Below, in pieces: positions 1 through 6,827 of a stretch of 9,866 nt of DNA (positions within the stretch are counted from its first letter, which is position 1; each line of letters opens with the position of its first letter). A program made the position numbers and the translations under genes. Location of the stretch: contig JAFNUH010000082.1 in assembly GCA_017384185.1 (NCBI GenBank), positions 1 to 9,866 on the forward strand, given 5' to 3'. The notes below the pieces were generated by a model. The model saw nothing but the letters and a program-made list of their open reading frames with translations. It was not told the DNA's origin and searched no databases. Source of the DNA: Alistipes sp. GTDB taxonomy: Bacteria > Bacteroidota > Bacteroidia > Bacteroidales > Rikenellaceae.

Positions 1-1
1 C

Positions 2-109
2 AGTCGCAAGGTTATGGTGCCGATAGTGGCGGCTATGTCGAAGGTGGAGAATGGCTGTGCCGCAAACCGTGAGGAGGTGGAGCAGGGGTTTGATTTGACA
101 GAATTTTAG
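2..109 (+). CDS. C-terminal fragment of an unrecognised protein
   Basis: The frame is open from the left edge and gives 35 codons ending in TAG at 107-109. The translation ends in EEVEQGFDLTEF and is rich in G/C-ending codons such as GTG, GAG and AAG, which fits the GC-rich plus-strand genes downstream. A second frame is open from base 1 to a TGA at 70-72, but it is shorter and has less typical codon use, so I prefer this one. The start and most of the protein lie outside the window. I do not recognise the family from this tail. No terminator-like hairpin follows directly; the repeat region begins within 15 bases of the stop. Confidence 0.55.
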   Translation, partial: SRKVMVPIVAAMSKVENGCAANREEVEQGFDLTEF

Positions 110-122
110 AAAGAGGAAAGTT

Positions 123-154
123 CAAAGAGTAAAGATAGGCTGACGCACGTGAAT
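123..154 (+). repeat. 32-bp direct repeat, copy 1
   Basis: The sequence starts CAAAGAGTAAAG, ends GCACGTGAAT, and is identical over 32 bases to 279-310. The match stops at both edges (T before and A after, against A and T for the other copy). The two copies are 156 bp apart and bracket a palindromic element. Confidence 0.9.
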
Positions 155-160
155 AATTCA

Positions 161-267
161 ACGTCATACCCCGCTGCGTAGCAGCGATGGGTATCCTCGG
201 GGAAGAGAGCGTGACGGCATTTGACTGGAGGATTGCCTTCGCCACCTGCGGTGTCGGGCAATGACGT
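161..267. repeat. Palindromic, MITE-like interspersed element
   Basis: The element is bounded by ACGTCAT at 161-167 and its inverse ATGACGT at 261-267. It can fold into two hairpins. The left one pairs CGCTGC (172-177) with GCAGCG (181-186) around a 3-nt loop, and extends through TACCC (167-171) with GGGTA (189-193). The right one pairs ATTGCC (232-237) with GGCAAT (257-262), with an inner CACC/GGTG pair (243-246 and 250-253). Read on the minus strand it begins CGTCATTGCCCGAC and later carries GGCAATCCTCCAGTC, which resembles the CGTCATTGCGAG...GCAATC intergenic palindromes found in many bacteria. It encodes no protein. Whether it is dispersed in this genome cannot be seen here. Confidence 0.65.
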
Positions 268-278
268 GATAAGAAGAA

Positions 279-310
279 CAAAGAGTAAAGATAGGCTGAC
301 GCACGTGAAT
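279..310 (+). repeat. 32-bp direct repeat, copy 2
   Basis: This is a perfect copy of 123-154 on the same strand. It begins 12 bases after the right end of the palindromic element and 18 bases before the tandem array. At 32 bp it is longer than a usual target-site duplication, so it is more likely part of a larger repeated unit. Confidence 0.9.
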
Positions 311-327
311 TATTTACAAAAAAGAAA

Positions 328-372
328 TTATAACACTTATAACACCTATAATTCTTATAACTCCTATCAATT
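328..372 (+). repeat. 9-bp-period tandem array (about five units)
   Basis: Five consecutive 9-base units read TTATAACAC, TTATAACAC, CTATAATTC, TTATAACTC and CTATCAATT, a degenerate repeat of YTATAAYWC. Identity is perfect between the first two units and falls toward the right. The array lies 77 bases upstream of the comEC start, so copy number could alter promoter spacing, but nothing in the sequence shows that it does. Confidence 0.8.
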
Positions 373-449
373 TCCCCACCCAAAAGAGCTTTTTTCCAAG
401 AAAAATTACTAACTTTCTTAGCCGAAATCACAACCCTAAATAGAGCTCT

Positions 450-1946
450 ATGCCAGAGTATTCCAAACTACAATTCTGGAAAAACATACGCCGCCGTTTG
501 GAGCGCCTGCCGATGCTGCGGGCGCTGGTGCCATTCGTCGTAGGAGTTATCATTGCCGATGTCGTTACGCTTCCGCTGTGGGGCGTAGCCATCGGCTTTG
601 TTGTATGTTCGGTGATGGCGGCGGCGAGGTATAGGTACAGTGTGGCGGATGTCTATATCGTTGTGGCTCTGTTGCTTGCGGGCGTGTTCTCTATGGAGTT
701 GCGCCAAGCCTCCACCACCGCCCCAACCTCCCGCACGACGATGGAGATTCTCGTCGAAAAGATAACCTCCACACGCCCTCGCTCGACGATGGCAGATGCC
801 CGCCTTGTGGCATACACCTCCGGCGGAGAGCCGGTAAAGAGCCGTGCCGAGGTGCGTCTTGTTGCTAAGCCGAGCCTCGAAATTGAGGCGGGTGATAGAC
901 TCCTTGTCGATGCCACGATAATACCCTTTGACGAGGCGGATTACTACGGTCGCTATATGCTCTCGCAGGGGATGGCGGGGCAGATTTTTCTCTCGGCGGA
1001 TAACCTTCTCCAGCGCCATCCGAGCAATGGCTCTCTGGCTCAGCGCCTGCGTGCGTGGGGTGTCGAGCGCCTGCAACGGTTACGGCTCAAGAGCGATAGC
1101 GAGGCAGTCGTTTTGGCTATGAGCATCGGTGAGCGTAGCGGTATCTCGCCCACCATCCGCCAAGCCTACACACGTGGCGGTGCGGCGCATCTTTTGGCGG
1201 TGTCGGGTCTGCACGTCGGCTTCGTCTGCGTGGTGGCTAACCTGCTCTTAGCGTGGATGATACTCTTTCGCCACGGGCAGCTACTGCGGAGTATTTTGGT
1301 CATTGTCCTGATATGGCTGTTTGCCGCTATGGCGGGCTTCACTCCCTCTGTTGTGCGTGCCGCCGTGATGTTCACCATCCTCCAAATATCTCTGCAACTC
1401 GCCTCCCGCACCGATACGCTCAACACACTCTGCCTTACCGCCTTTGTTATGCTCGTTTGGGATGCGAGGACGCTGTGGGATGCAGGTTTTCAGCTCTCGT
1501 TCCTCGCCGTTGCCGCCATCATCGAGTGGGGCACACCTCTCTTCCCTCGCAGACGCAGAGGTGTTGTGGCGTGGTGCTGGCGGTGGCTCGCATCGGGTGT
1601 GGTGACAAGTGCGGTAGCTACGGTTGCCACCCTGCCCCTGACGGCATATCTCTTCGGCTCGGTATCTCTCTGGAGCATCCTGACGGGTACGGCTATGGTC
1701 GCCCTGGCGGGCGTTGTTGTGGCGGGCGCTATGGTGTGGATTTTGCTACCTGTCGGGGCGTTGCAGAGTGTGACGGCGTGGGCTATTGGCGGATGTGCCG
1801 ACATTATGAATAACATAGCTTCGTGGTGCGCCGAGCAGGGCGTGTTGGCACTCGATTTTCGCATTGGCGAGGGTGCGTGCTGGGCTGTTTATTCGTTATT
1901 GGCGGTTGTGAGTGTAATAGTTTGGGCTTCGAGGGGCAAAAATTGA
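450..1946 (+). CDS. comEC: ComEC/Rec2-family competence protein (no MBL domain)
   Basis: This is an inner-membrane channel protein of the ComEC family, which moves single-stranded DNA into the cytoplasm during natural transformation. The 498-aa product starts with a basic stretch and two or three membrane segments (about 25-82). A soluble DUF4131-like region (about 95-190) follows, with the family-type motif YYGRYMLSQGMAGQ at 165-178. The Competence domain carries SGLHV (252-256), PSVVRA (299-304), GFQLSF (346-351) and TLPLTAYLFG (394-403) among many hydrophobic helices. The protein ends after a last helix (about 478-494) with no HxHxDH metallo-beta-lactamase domain, as in many Bacteroidota homologues, and is short even for those. 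The ATG at 450 is the first in-frame start that keeps the N-terminal membrane segments. A 10-bp palindrome (441-450) touches it. Confidence 0.9.
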   Translation: MPEYSKLQFWKNIRRRLERLPMLRALVPFVVGVIIADVVTLPLWGVAIGFVVCSVMAAARYRYSVADVYIVVALLLAGVFSMELRQASTTAPTSRTTMEILVEKITSTRPRSTMADARLVAYTSGGEPVKSRAEVRLVAKPSLEIEAGDRLLVDATIIPFDEADYYGRYMLSQGMAGQIFLSADNLLQRHPSNGSLAQRLRAWGVERLQRLRLKSDSEAVVLAMSIGERSGISPTIRQAYTRGGAAHLLAVSGLHVGFVCVVANLLLAWMILFRHGQLLRSILVIVLIWLFAAMAGFTPSVVRAAVMFTILQISLQLASRTDTLNTLCLTAFVMLVWDARTLWDAGFQLSFLAVAAIIEWGTPLFPRRRRGVVAWCWRWLASGVVTSAVATVATLPLTAYLFGSVSLWSILTGTAMVALAGVVVAGAMVWILLPVGALQSVTAWAIGGCADIMNNIASWCAEQGVLALDFRIGEGACWAVYSLLAVVSVIVWASRGKN

Positions 1947-1957
1947 TGAAAAAGTAG

Positions 1958-1965
1958 TATCTTTG
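1958..1965 (+). promoter_or_regulatory. Candidate Bacteroidota -7 promoter element (TATCTTTG)
   Basis: TATCTTTG matches the TAnnTTTG consensus of the Bacteroidota primary sigma factor exactly. It sits 29 bases before the ATG of the DUF486 gene and just after the comEC stop. No clear TTTG-type -33 box lies at the usual 19-21-base spacing, so the call rests on the -7 motif and position only. Confidence 0.5.
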
Positions 1966-1994
1966 CCGCCCGAAAGAAATATAATCGAATCAAA

Positions 1995-2363
1995 ATGAAA
2001 GCATTGTACACCATTCTGTTGCTCATCGTTTCAAACGTCTTTATGACCTTTGCGTGGTACGGTCACCTGAAGATGCAGCAGATGAAGCTTATCTCATCTT
2101 GGCCACTCTATTTGGTTATCCTCTTCTCGTGGGGTATCGCCTTGGCTGAGTACTCGTGTCAGATTCCCGCCAACCGCATTGGCTTTGTGGGCAATGGCGG
2201 TCCCTTCACGCTTATGCAGTTGAAGGTTATGCAGGAGGTAATCACGCTGATTATCTTTACGGTCTTTACCACCGTATTCTTCAAGGGTGAGGCTCTGCAT
2301 TGGAACCACCTGGCAGCCTTCTTGTGTCTTATTATGGCGGTCTATTTCGTCTTTATGAAGTAG
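1995..2363 (+). CDS. DUF486 / DMT-family small membrane protein
   Basis: The 122-aa inner-membrane protein has four predicted helices (about 3-21, 35-53, 77-96 and 103-121). That is the size and layout of the DUF486 family (PF04342), grouped with the drug/metabolite transporter superfamily. Recognisable family segments are FMTFAWYGHLK (16-26), AEYSCQIPANRIG (51-63) and QLKVMQEVITL (75-85). As with small multidrug-resistance relatives, a four-helix protein would be expected to act as a dimer, but no substrate is established for DUF486. It is separated from comEC by 48 bases and has its own promoter-like element, so it need not share the comEC transcript. The ATG at 1995 follows an A-rich leader without a Shine-Dalgarno sequence. 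Confidence 0.9.
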   Translation: MKALYTILLLIVSNVFMTFAWYGHLKMQQMKLISSWPLYLVILFSWGIALAEYSCQIPANRIGFVGNGGPFTLMQLKVMQEVITLIIFTVFTTVFFKGEALHWNHLAAFLCLIMAVYFVFMK

Positions 2364-2391
2364 CGCTCTAACAAGGTGATTTCTTCGTTAC

Positions 2392-2448
2392 GCTTGTGCA
2401 AAATGCTCATTTACAGATAGTAAACTCAGCCTTTTGCACTTCGCAAGC
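2392..2448. other. Long imperfect stem-loop in intergenic region
   Basis: A 57-base stretch folds on itself in four blocks: GCTT (2392-2395) with AAGC (2445-2448), GTGCAAAA (2396-2403) with TTTTGCAC (2432-2439), GCT (2405-2407) with AGC (2428-2430), and TTTAC (2410-2414) with GTAAA (2420-2424) around a 5-base loop. Only small bulges separate the blocks. No T-run follows on the plus strand, so it is not a standard terminator for the DUF486 gene. It could be an interspersed palindrome, an mRNA-stability hairpin or a leader structure for the methyltransferase gene 48 bases downstream. Confidence 0.55.
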
Positions 2449-2495
2449 CTTGAAATCCCGCTTGTTATAGAACTTCTAATAGTTTTTTCATTGAA

Positions 2496-3644
2496 ATGAC
2501 CCGAGAAGAACTCACCATACTCCAGCTTCCGCAGGTGCGACAAGCCATCGAGGATAACATCTGCCGTGATGCCGTGCAGGTGGCTCTCGACAGCCGCATC
2601 CCCTATGCCCGTGAGGTTGCTACGCAGGTGAAGTATCTCCAGCGTGCCCGCACAAAGCTGCCACGTCTGTATGAGGCTCGTGGCATCATCCCTGCCCGTG
2701 CTTTCGAGCAGTCGTCGAGCGAGGAGTGCGCCGCAGCTAAACGCCTGAGTGGCGGAACGTTGCTCGACCTTACGTGCGGTCTGGGTATGGACTCCATAGC
2801 CTTTGCCGAGCGCTTCGAGCGTGTGGTGGCATTGGAGCGTGATGAGATTCTGGCAGATGTCGTGCGTGAGAATCTGCGCCGTATGGGTGTTACGAATGTG
2901 GAGGTTGTAACCACCTCGGCAGAGGAGTATGTAGCAACCTGCAACGAACGCTTCGATTGGGTCTATGCCGACCCCGACCGCCGCACCGCTGAGGGTAAAC
3001 GTGTGGTGCGCCTTGAGGAATGCTCGCCCAATATGGTCGCCCTGTATGCTCAGTTGCAACGCATCACCGAGCGTGTGGCGATAAAGAACTCGCCGCTGTT
3101 CGATGTCGATGAGGCCTTCCGACTCTTTGGAGCGTGTGGCGTGGAGGTTATCTCGCTGGGCGGAGAGTGCAAGGAGGTTAATATATATATCGACGGTCGC
3201 CGCCCGACATTGGCAGCCGAGGCTGTGGGACGAGCCAGGGTTGAGTTCCTGCGTGATGAGGTGAGCGATGAGCCCTTCGATGGGGAGTTCGCCGCCGAGG
3301 AGTATAAGTGGCTTATAATCCCCGACGTGGCACTGCAAAAGGCACGCCTTGCGCAACACGCCCTGCTCGGTCAGGCAGACATCTGGAGCAATAACTCTTT
3401 TGGCTTTGCTCGCACTGAGCCGCACGATGTGCTGGGTCGTGTGGAGCGCATCGCCCGCATAGAACCATTTGATATAAAACGACTTAAAAAGGAGCTTAAG
3501 GGTCAGGGCGTAGATATCATCCTGCGTGATTTCCCCATCGGCGTTGACGAGCTCCGCCGCCGCACCTCGACCCGCAGTGGCACCACCCACCGCCTCGCCC
3601 TCACCAAAATCCACGGCAAATCCTACACTATTTTTTTGGAGTAG
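2496..3644 (+). CDS. Class I SAM-dependent methyltransferase, THUMP-like domain (PG_1098 type)
   Basis: The 382-aa soluble protein is a probable RNA or protein methyltransferase of the Bacteroidota family typified by Porphyromonas PG_1098. After an N-terminal helical region (1-85) comes the Rossmann fold: SAM-binding motif I DLTCGLGMD (91-99), an acidic motif II residue in VVALERD (110-116), and a catalytic-site-like YADPDRR (157-163). The last replaces the DPPY/NPPY motif of nucleic-acid amino-methyltransferases, so the target is uncertain. KNSPLFD (197-203) follows. A ferredoxin-like part and a C-terminal THUMP-like domain end in SGTTHRLALTKIHGK (361-375). The THUMP similarity suggests structured RNA as substrate; this is inference. 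The ATG at 2496 follows an A/T-rich leader with no Shine-Dalgarno. The gene is monocistronic and ends at a strong terminator. Confidence 0.88.
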   Translation: MTREELTILQLPQVRQAIEDNICRDAVQVALDSRIPYAREVATQVKYLQRARTKLPRLYEARGIIPARAFEQSSSEECAAAKRLSGGTLLDLTCGLGMDSIAFAERFERVVALERDEILADVVRENLRRMGVTNVEVVTTSAEEYVATCNERFDWVYADPDRRTAEGKRVVRLEECSPNMVALYAQLQRITERVAIKNSPLFDVDEAFRLFGACGVEVISLGGECKEVNIYIDGRRPTLAAEAVGRARVEFLRDEVSDEPFDGEFAAEEYKWLIIPDVALQKARLAQHALLGQADIWSNNSFGFARTEPHDVLGRVERIARIEPFDIKRLKKELKGQGVDIILRDFPIGVDELRRRTSTRSGTTHRLALTKIHGKSYTIFLE

Positions 3645-3654
3645 GGATGTATAT

Positions 3655-3683
3655 AAAAAGGCTATCCGTTGGATAGCCTTTTT
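3655..3683. terminator. Bidirectional intrinsic terminator between convergent genes
   Basis: GGCTATCC (3660-3667) pairs perfectly with GGATAGCC (3671-3678) around a GTT loop. The stem is flanked by five A (3655-3659) and five T (3679-3683), which extend the pairing to 13 bp and give a U-tract on either strand. It lies 11 bases after the methyltransferase stop and 19 bases beyond the stop of the convergent DUF4906 gene, so it can end both transcripts. Confidence 0.95.
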
Positions 3684-3701
3684 ACTTCTATTGCAGGATG
3701 A

Positions 3702-6700
3702 TTACTGTTGTGAGGGATTCCAGTCTTTTACCGAACGTATATTTCTAACGTTACTTGCCTGAATTGTAGCAAAATTGTGATTGAAAATCCACGATGGGCA
3801 ATTATCCTTATTGTTACCTAACAAACCATTTGAGTACCACGAACTAACCATAATGTTTCCACTAGCACTCCACCAGCTCTGATCACAGTAGAGCGACATA
3901 AGCGCACCCTCACGTACGTTAGGCACACGATAACCTGCGGGGCTGATGTTTGTACCCGATTCTATAGCCTCTTTTAGTGCCTGGTAGTTTCCAGAGTTGT
4001 TTGTACCTCCCTGTTCTGATGAAGGGTATGCGAAGACAGGCCCTGTCTCAAAGCCGTAATATACACGTGAAGTCTCCATCTTCTCATTTCCAGGCTCAAG
4101 CTCTCGAGATGTAAAATATCTAACAGACATATCGTTAATATTAGATAAATCAAAACGATAGGTGTCGCCACTCTTTGTAACTGATATAAAGTCTGTAGGA
4201 TAACCCTCTCCTGCCGTGCCTTCATTTTGAATTGCAGGTGACTCCAAACCCAAATTACGAACACAACGCACAGAGTATGGCGCAGGTTTACTCCATCGTG
4301 TAGCGTAGCTACTTACCGAAATACCCTCCTCTGCCCATAGTACTGTAGGCTGGTTGTCCTCCGTTTTCCAGGTACTGCCGATAACGTGATTACGCCATCC
4401 TGATGCTCCGTTGTAACGGCCACCATAATTGGGACGATTTGCCATTTCGGACGTGTAGAGGGCAGCATCGCTTGTTAAGCCCAACTCACCCATATAAAGG
4501 TCGTAAAGTTGGTAAATTGATGCCATATACCAGCGAATCTCTTCGGGGTCGATATATCCATTTCCATTATTATCTCGGTTACGCATCAATGTGGAGTAGC
4601 GTAGCGAGAGTGTATTTTCGGAGTTTTTGAGGAAAAATATTGTCAAATTAGTTCCGTTTACAGATGCTTGGTAATCGTTGTCACGCTCATAGTCAAGATA
4701 GGTATCCCATCTCACCGAATTTAGGGTATTATTGCGTGATACTACGCCCCATAATCGAGCCGTATTGTATAGACCATTCTTCTGAGATGCTGTGCCGAGT
4801 TCAGATAAGTTACCTCCTGCGGCACTTGTCATAGTCTCTTTATTATTATAGAAATAGAGTTGGCTATTGGCAAACTCATCCAATGACTCGCAACCCCACG
4901 CACTCGTCAGATCTTTCTTATCAATGTTATAAGGAGTCTGTATAGCTCTCTGTCGAATGGTTATAATACTACCAATAAGCGAACTATCGCCATCGGGACT
5001 CTCGTGACTGTCGCAGAGTACGTGCATAAGGCGATTAGGCTTGTTCACAAATTGCTTCCAAAAATCCTTTGGTTTATTCTCCGAGTTTAGCGGGTCAGCT
5101 TCGTAGTAGTACTCGTCAACAAATGCAGTGACATAGAGGCAATATACACCATTATTATCCTTCTTGAAGGCGCTGGCAACACCCTTCTCATCAATAGCTG
5201 CATCACGCCACTTTATCTTCTCATCACGAAGGAATTTGGCAAACTCTACTACGTCCATTAACTTACCCTCATCACCTATATTCAGATTTCTATTCTGGTC
5301 ACCGGGATATGTTCTATTCTTTGAAGAGTAGACACCATTGTACTCAGTTTTGTTGACCATAAACCATACCCACTTGTAATCGAGATTAGGAATCTGAGTT
5401 CCACTCTCAACGCTCGGTTTGCCTTCGCTGAAGGGGGTCTTAACATACCAAGTCACAGCATCTTCCAGCACGTCTTCGACATCAATACGGAACGAACGTT
5501 GACCGTAGTGCGCATCAAAGATATATACCTCCTCTTTCGATTTGTAAATGTCGCCCATAGCACCAGATTGATTTTCTATGCCGGTTTCAACTTCCGCCTC
5601 GATGTTATTCACTCCTTTGATAGTTATCGTATAGTTATAGTGGGTGTTACGACGAATAGTGAAGTCGTTGAATCTATCACCACTGCCGTTACTGCTGCCA
5701 AAATCGCCCAAATGTATACAATAGGTTACATCGCCCTCCAAATATTGCATACCATTCGGATCGTTACTATCAACAATCATCTGCACCTTACCCTTGAGCA
5801 GAAGGTATGTAGCATCCTCTGAAGCATTTTCCCACAACTTTCCGTTGCTTGTGTCATAAGTGCCATCACTATTCTTGCGTCGCTGATCACGCTGATTATA
5901 TAACGTCAGACTAGTGGTATTCTCCGCATTTTCGAGCATATAGAATGAGAAACTGCTCTCAGTTGACGAACTTGTTTCAAAGAATAGTTCTTTACTATCG
6001 AAATAACCTAAATGATCTGCATCTGCAATCGTATTACCATCAGTTATAGATAACAGATTAGTACCCTTAGGAAGTCGCATTACCTGCCACGACTCAGGTA
6101 TAAATGCTTTCATCTGCTGACCATCTATCGCCTGACCAATCTTTATCGTAACAGAAACTTTGGCGTCCAGTCGCACAAGAGGAATAGTTACTCGAGAGCC
6201 ATTTTTTGTTATGTCGCCATTATCGTCAATTTTCACGCCATCAACGCCACCTGTCATAAGGAATATACCCGTACGAGATGTAATCTCCTGATTCATCGTA
6301 ATTGTTAGCGCCTGTAACTCTTTTAGCGAACGTACCGTGTTGAGTTGCTCGGCAGAGATATTGAGCTGGTCGGCATTTAAGTTGGCTATCAGGTATATGC
6401 TGGCATTGTCGGTTGTTGGAGCCTTAATCATAACCTCGCCATTGGTGTCTACCTGATTACTACTTGTTCGGTTGTTCACTGTCCAGTAGTTTCCCGGATT
6501 TGAGGGCAATATATCCTTACGGTTATTGTAGTCGTAAAAGAACGAGTATAGGATATTTCCGTCCTTGTCGAATACATAAGCGAAGAGATTCTCAACACGT
6601 GATTCAGCGCTCTCGTTCATCGTAGCACGTGTTTGTATATCAATCTTATCGAAACTGCTGTGTCCAAAACGCAAATGAGCCCACACCTCTTTTCCGTTCG

Positions 6701-6785
6701 ACGTTGTGGCGTCGAGTGAGTAGTCGTCGGTGCAAGCTGTTAGCATCGATAGCAGTAACACTATGAATAATATATATCGCCTCAT
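3702..6785 (-). CDS. DUF4906 fimbrial tip/accessory lipoprotein
   Basis: This large surface lipoprotein (1027 aa from the ATG at 6785) is the last gene of the fimbrial operon and probably a tip or accessory adhesin. The frame extends to a TTG two codons upstream (6791), but the ATG gives a compact signal peptide with lipobox LTAC at 15-18, followed by the acidic TDDY typical of surface-exported Bacteroidota lipoproteins. R53-A54 in QTRA resembles a pilin maturation site. An Mfa2/FimB-like N-terminal part (VENLFAYVFDKDGN, 64-77) leads into DUF4906 signatures RRNTHYNYTITIKGVNNI (378-395) and FDAHYGQRSFRI (423-434). An EF-hand-type loop DNNGNGYIDPEE lies at 738-749. Two FISUMP/C-type-lectin-like stretches end in YSVRCVRNLG (837-846) and SNVRNIRSVKDW (1011-1022), the second containing GYRVPN (951-956). 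The family role is known by association; ligand and tip position are inferred. Confidence 0.85.
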   Translation of the reverse strand: MRRYILFIVLLLSMLTACTDDYSLDATTSNGKEVWAHLRFGHSSFDKIDIQTRATMNESAESRVENLFAYVFDKDGNILYSFFYDYNNRKDILPSNPGNYWTVNNRTSSNQVDTNGEVMIKAPTTDNASIYLIANLNADQLNISAEQLNTVRSLKELQALTITMNQEITSRTGIFLMTGGVDGVKIDDNGDITKNGSRVTIPLVRLDAKVSVTIKIGQAIDGQQMKAFIPESWQVMRLPKGTNLLSITDGNTIADADHLGYFDSKELFFETSSSTESSFSFYMLENAENTTSLTLYNQRDQRRKNSDGTYDTSNGKLWENASEDATYLLLKGKVQMIVDSNDPNGMQYLEGDVTYCIHLGDFGSSNGSGDRFNDFTIRRNTHYNYTITIKGVNNIEAEVETGIENQSGAMGDIYKSKEEVYIFDAHYGQRSFRIDVEDVLEDAVTWYVKTPFSEGKPSVESGTQIPNLDYKWVWFMVNKTEYNGVYSSKNRTYPGDQNRNLNIGDEGKLMDVVEFAKFLRDEKIKWRDAAIDEKGVASAFKKDNNGVYCLYVTAFVDEYYYEADPLNSENKPKDFWKQFVNKPNRLMHVLCDSHESPDGDSSLIGSIITIRQRAIQTPYNIDKKDLTSAWGCESLDEFANSQLYFYNNKETMTSAAGGNLSELGTASQKNGLYNTARLWGVVSRNNTLNSVRWDTYLDYERDNDYQASVNGTNLTIFFLKNSENTLSLRYSTLMRNRDNNGNGYIDPEEIRWYMASIYQLYDLYMGELGLTSDAALYTSEMANRPNYGGRYNGASGWRNHVIGSTWKTEDNQPTVLWAEEGISVSSYATRWSKPAPYSVRCVRNLGLESPAIQNEGTAGEGYPTDFISVTKSGDTYRFDLSNINDMSVRYFTSRELEPGNEKMETSRVYYGFETGPVFAYPSSEQGGTNNSGNYQALKEAIESGTNISPAGYRVPNVREGALMSLYCDQSWWSASGNIMVSSWYSNGLLGNNKDNCPSWIFNHNFATIQASNVRNIRSVKDWNPSQQ

Positions 6786-6827
6786 CTTCAAATCAATCTT
6801 TTCAGTTAAATCGTTGTCACAGCGGTC

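Larger units (their letters stand above)
110..449. other. Repeat-rich intergenic region upstream of comEC
   Basis: These 340 bases hold no convincing gene. They contain two 32-bp direct repeats (123-154 and 279-310), a palindromic element between them (161-267) and a 9-bp tandem array (328-372). Open frames across the region on both strands simply translate the repeats and resemble no protein family. The last 75 bases are A/T-rich and should hold the comEC promoter. The closest match to the Bacteroidota -7 motif TAnnTTTG is TAACTTTC at 410-417, with one mismatch and no clear -33 box, so I do not call it. Confidence 0.7.

Noticed and set aside
1..72. Alternative open frame from the left edge ending with TGA at 70-72
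   Set aside because: It is shorter than the overlapping frame that ends at 109 and has less typical codon use; the longer frame was preferred, though the fragment is too short for certainty.
123..310. CRISPR array
   Set aside because: There are only two copies of the 32-bp repeat, 156 bp apart, with a palindromic element rather than a unique spacer between them and no cas genes nearby.
33..431. A 132-codon minus-strand frame and a 63-codon plus-strand frame across the intergenic repeats
   Set aside because: Their peptides merely translate the 32-bp repeats and the 9-bp array (repeated SRASAYLYSL and YNTYNTYNSYNS); no start context or family supports a gene.
441..450. Perfect 10-bp palindrome TAGAGCTCTA touching the comEC start codon
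   Set aside because: It is short enough to occur by chance and has no second copy or known operator match, so it is not called a regulatory site.
468..1076. A 202-codon minus-strand frame inside comEC
   Set aside because: It is a shadow of the GC-rich comEC reading frame, with a low-complexity, Arg/His-rich translation and no known domain.
2388..3614. A 408-codon open frame antisense to the methyltransferase gene
   Set aside because: It has no recognisable domains, and its length follows from the GC-rich codon bias of the sense gene, whose family motifs are clear.
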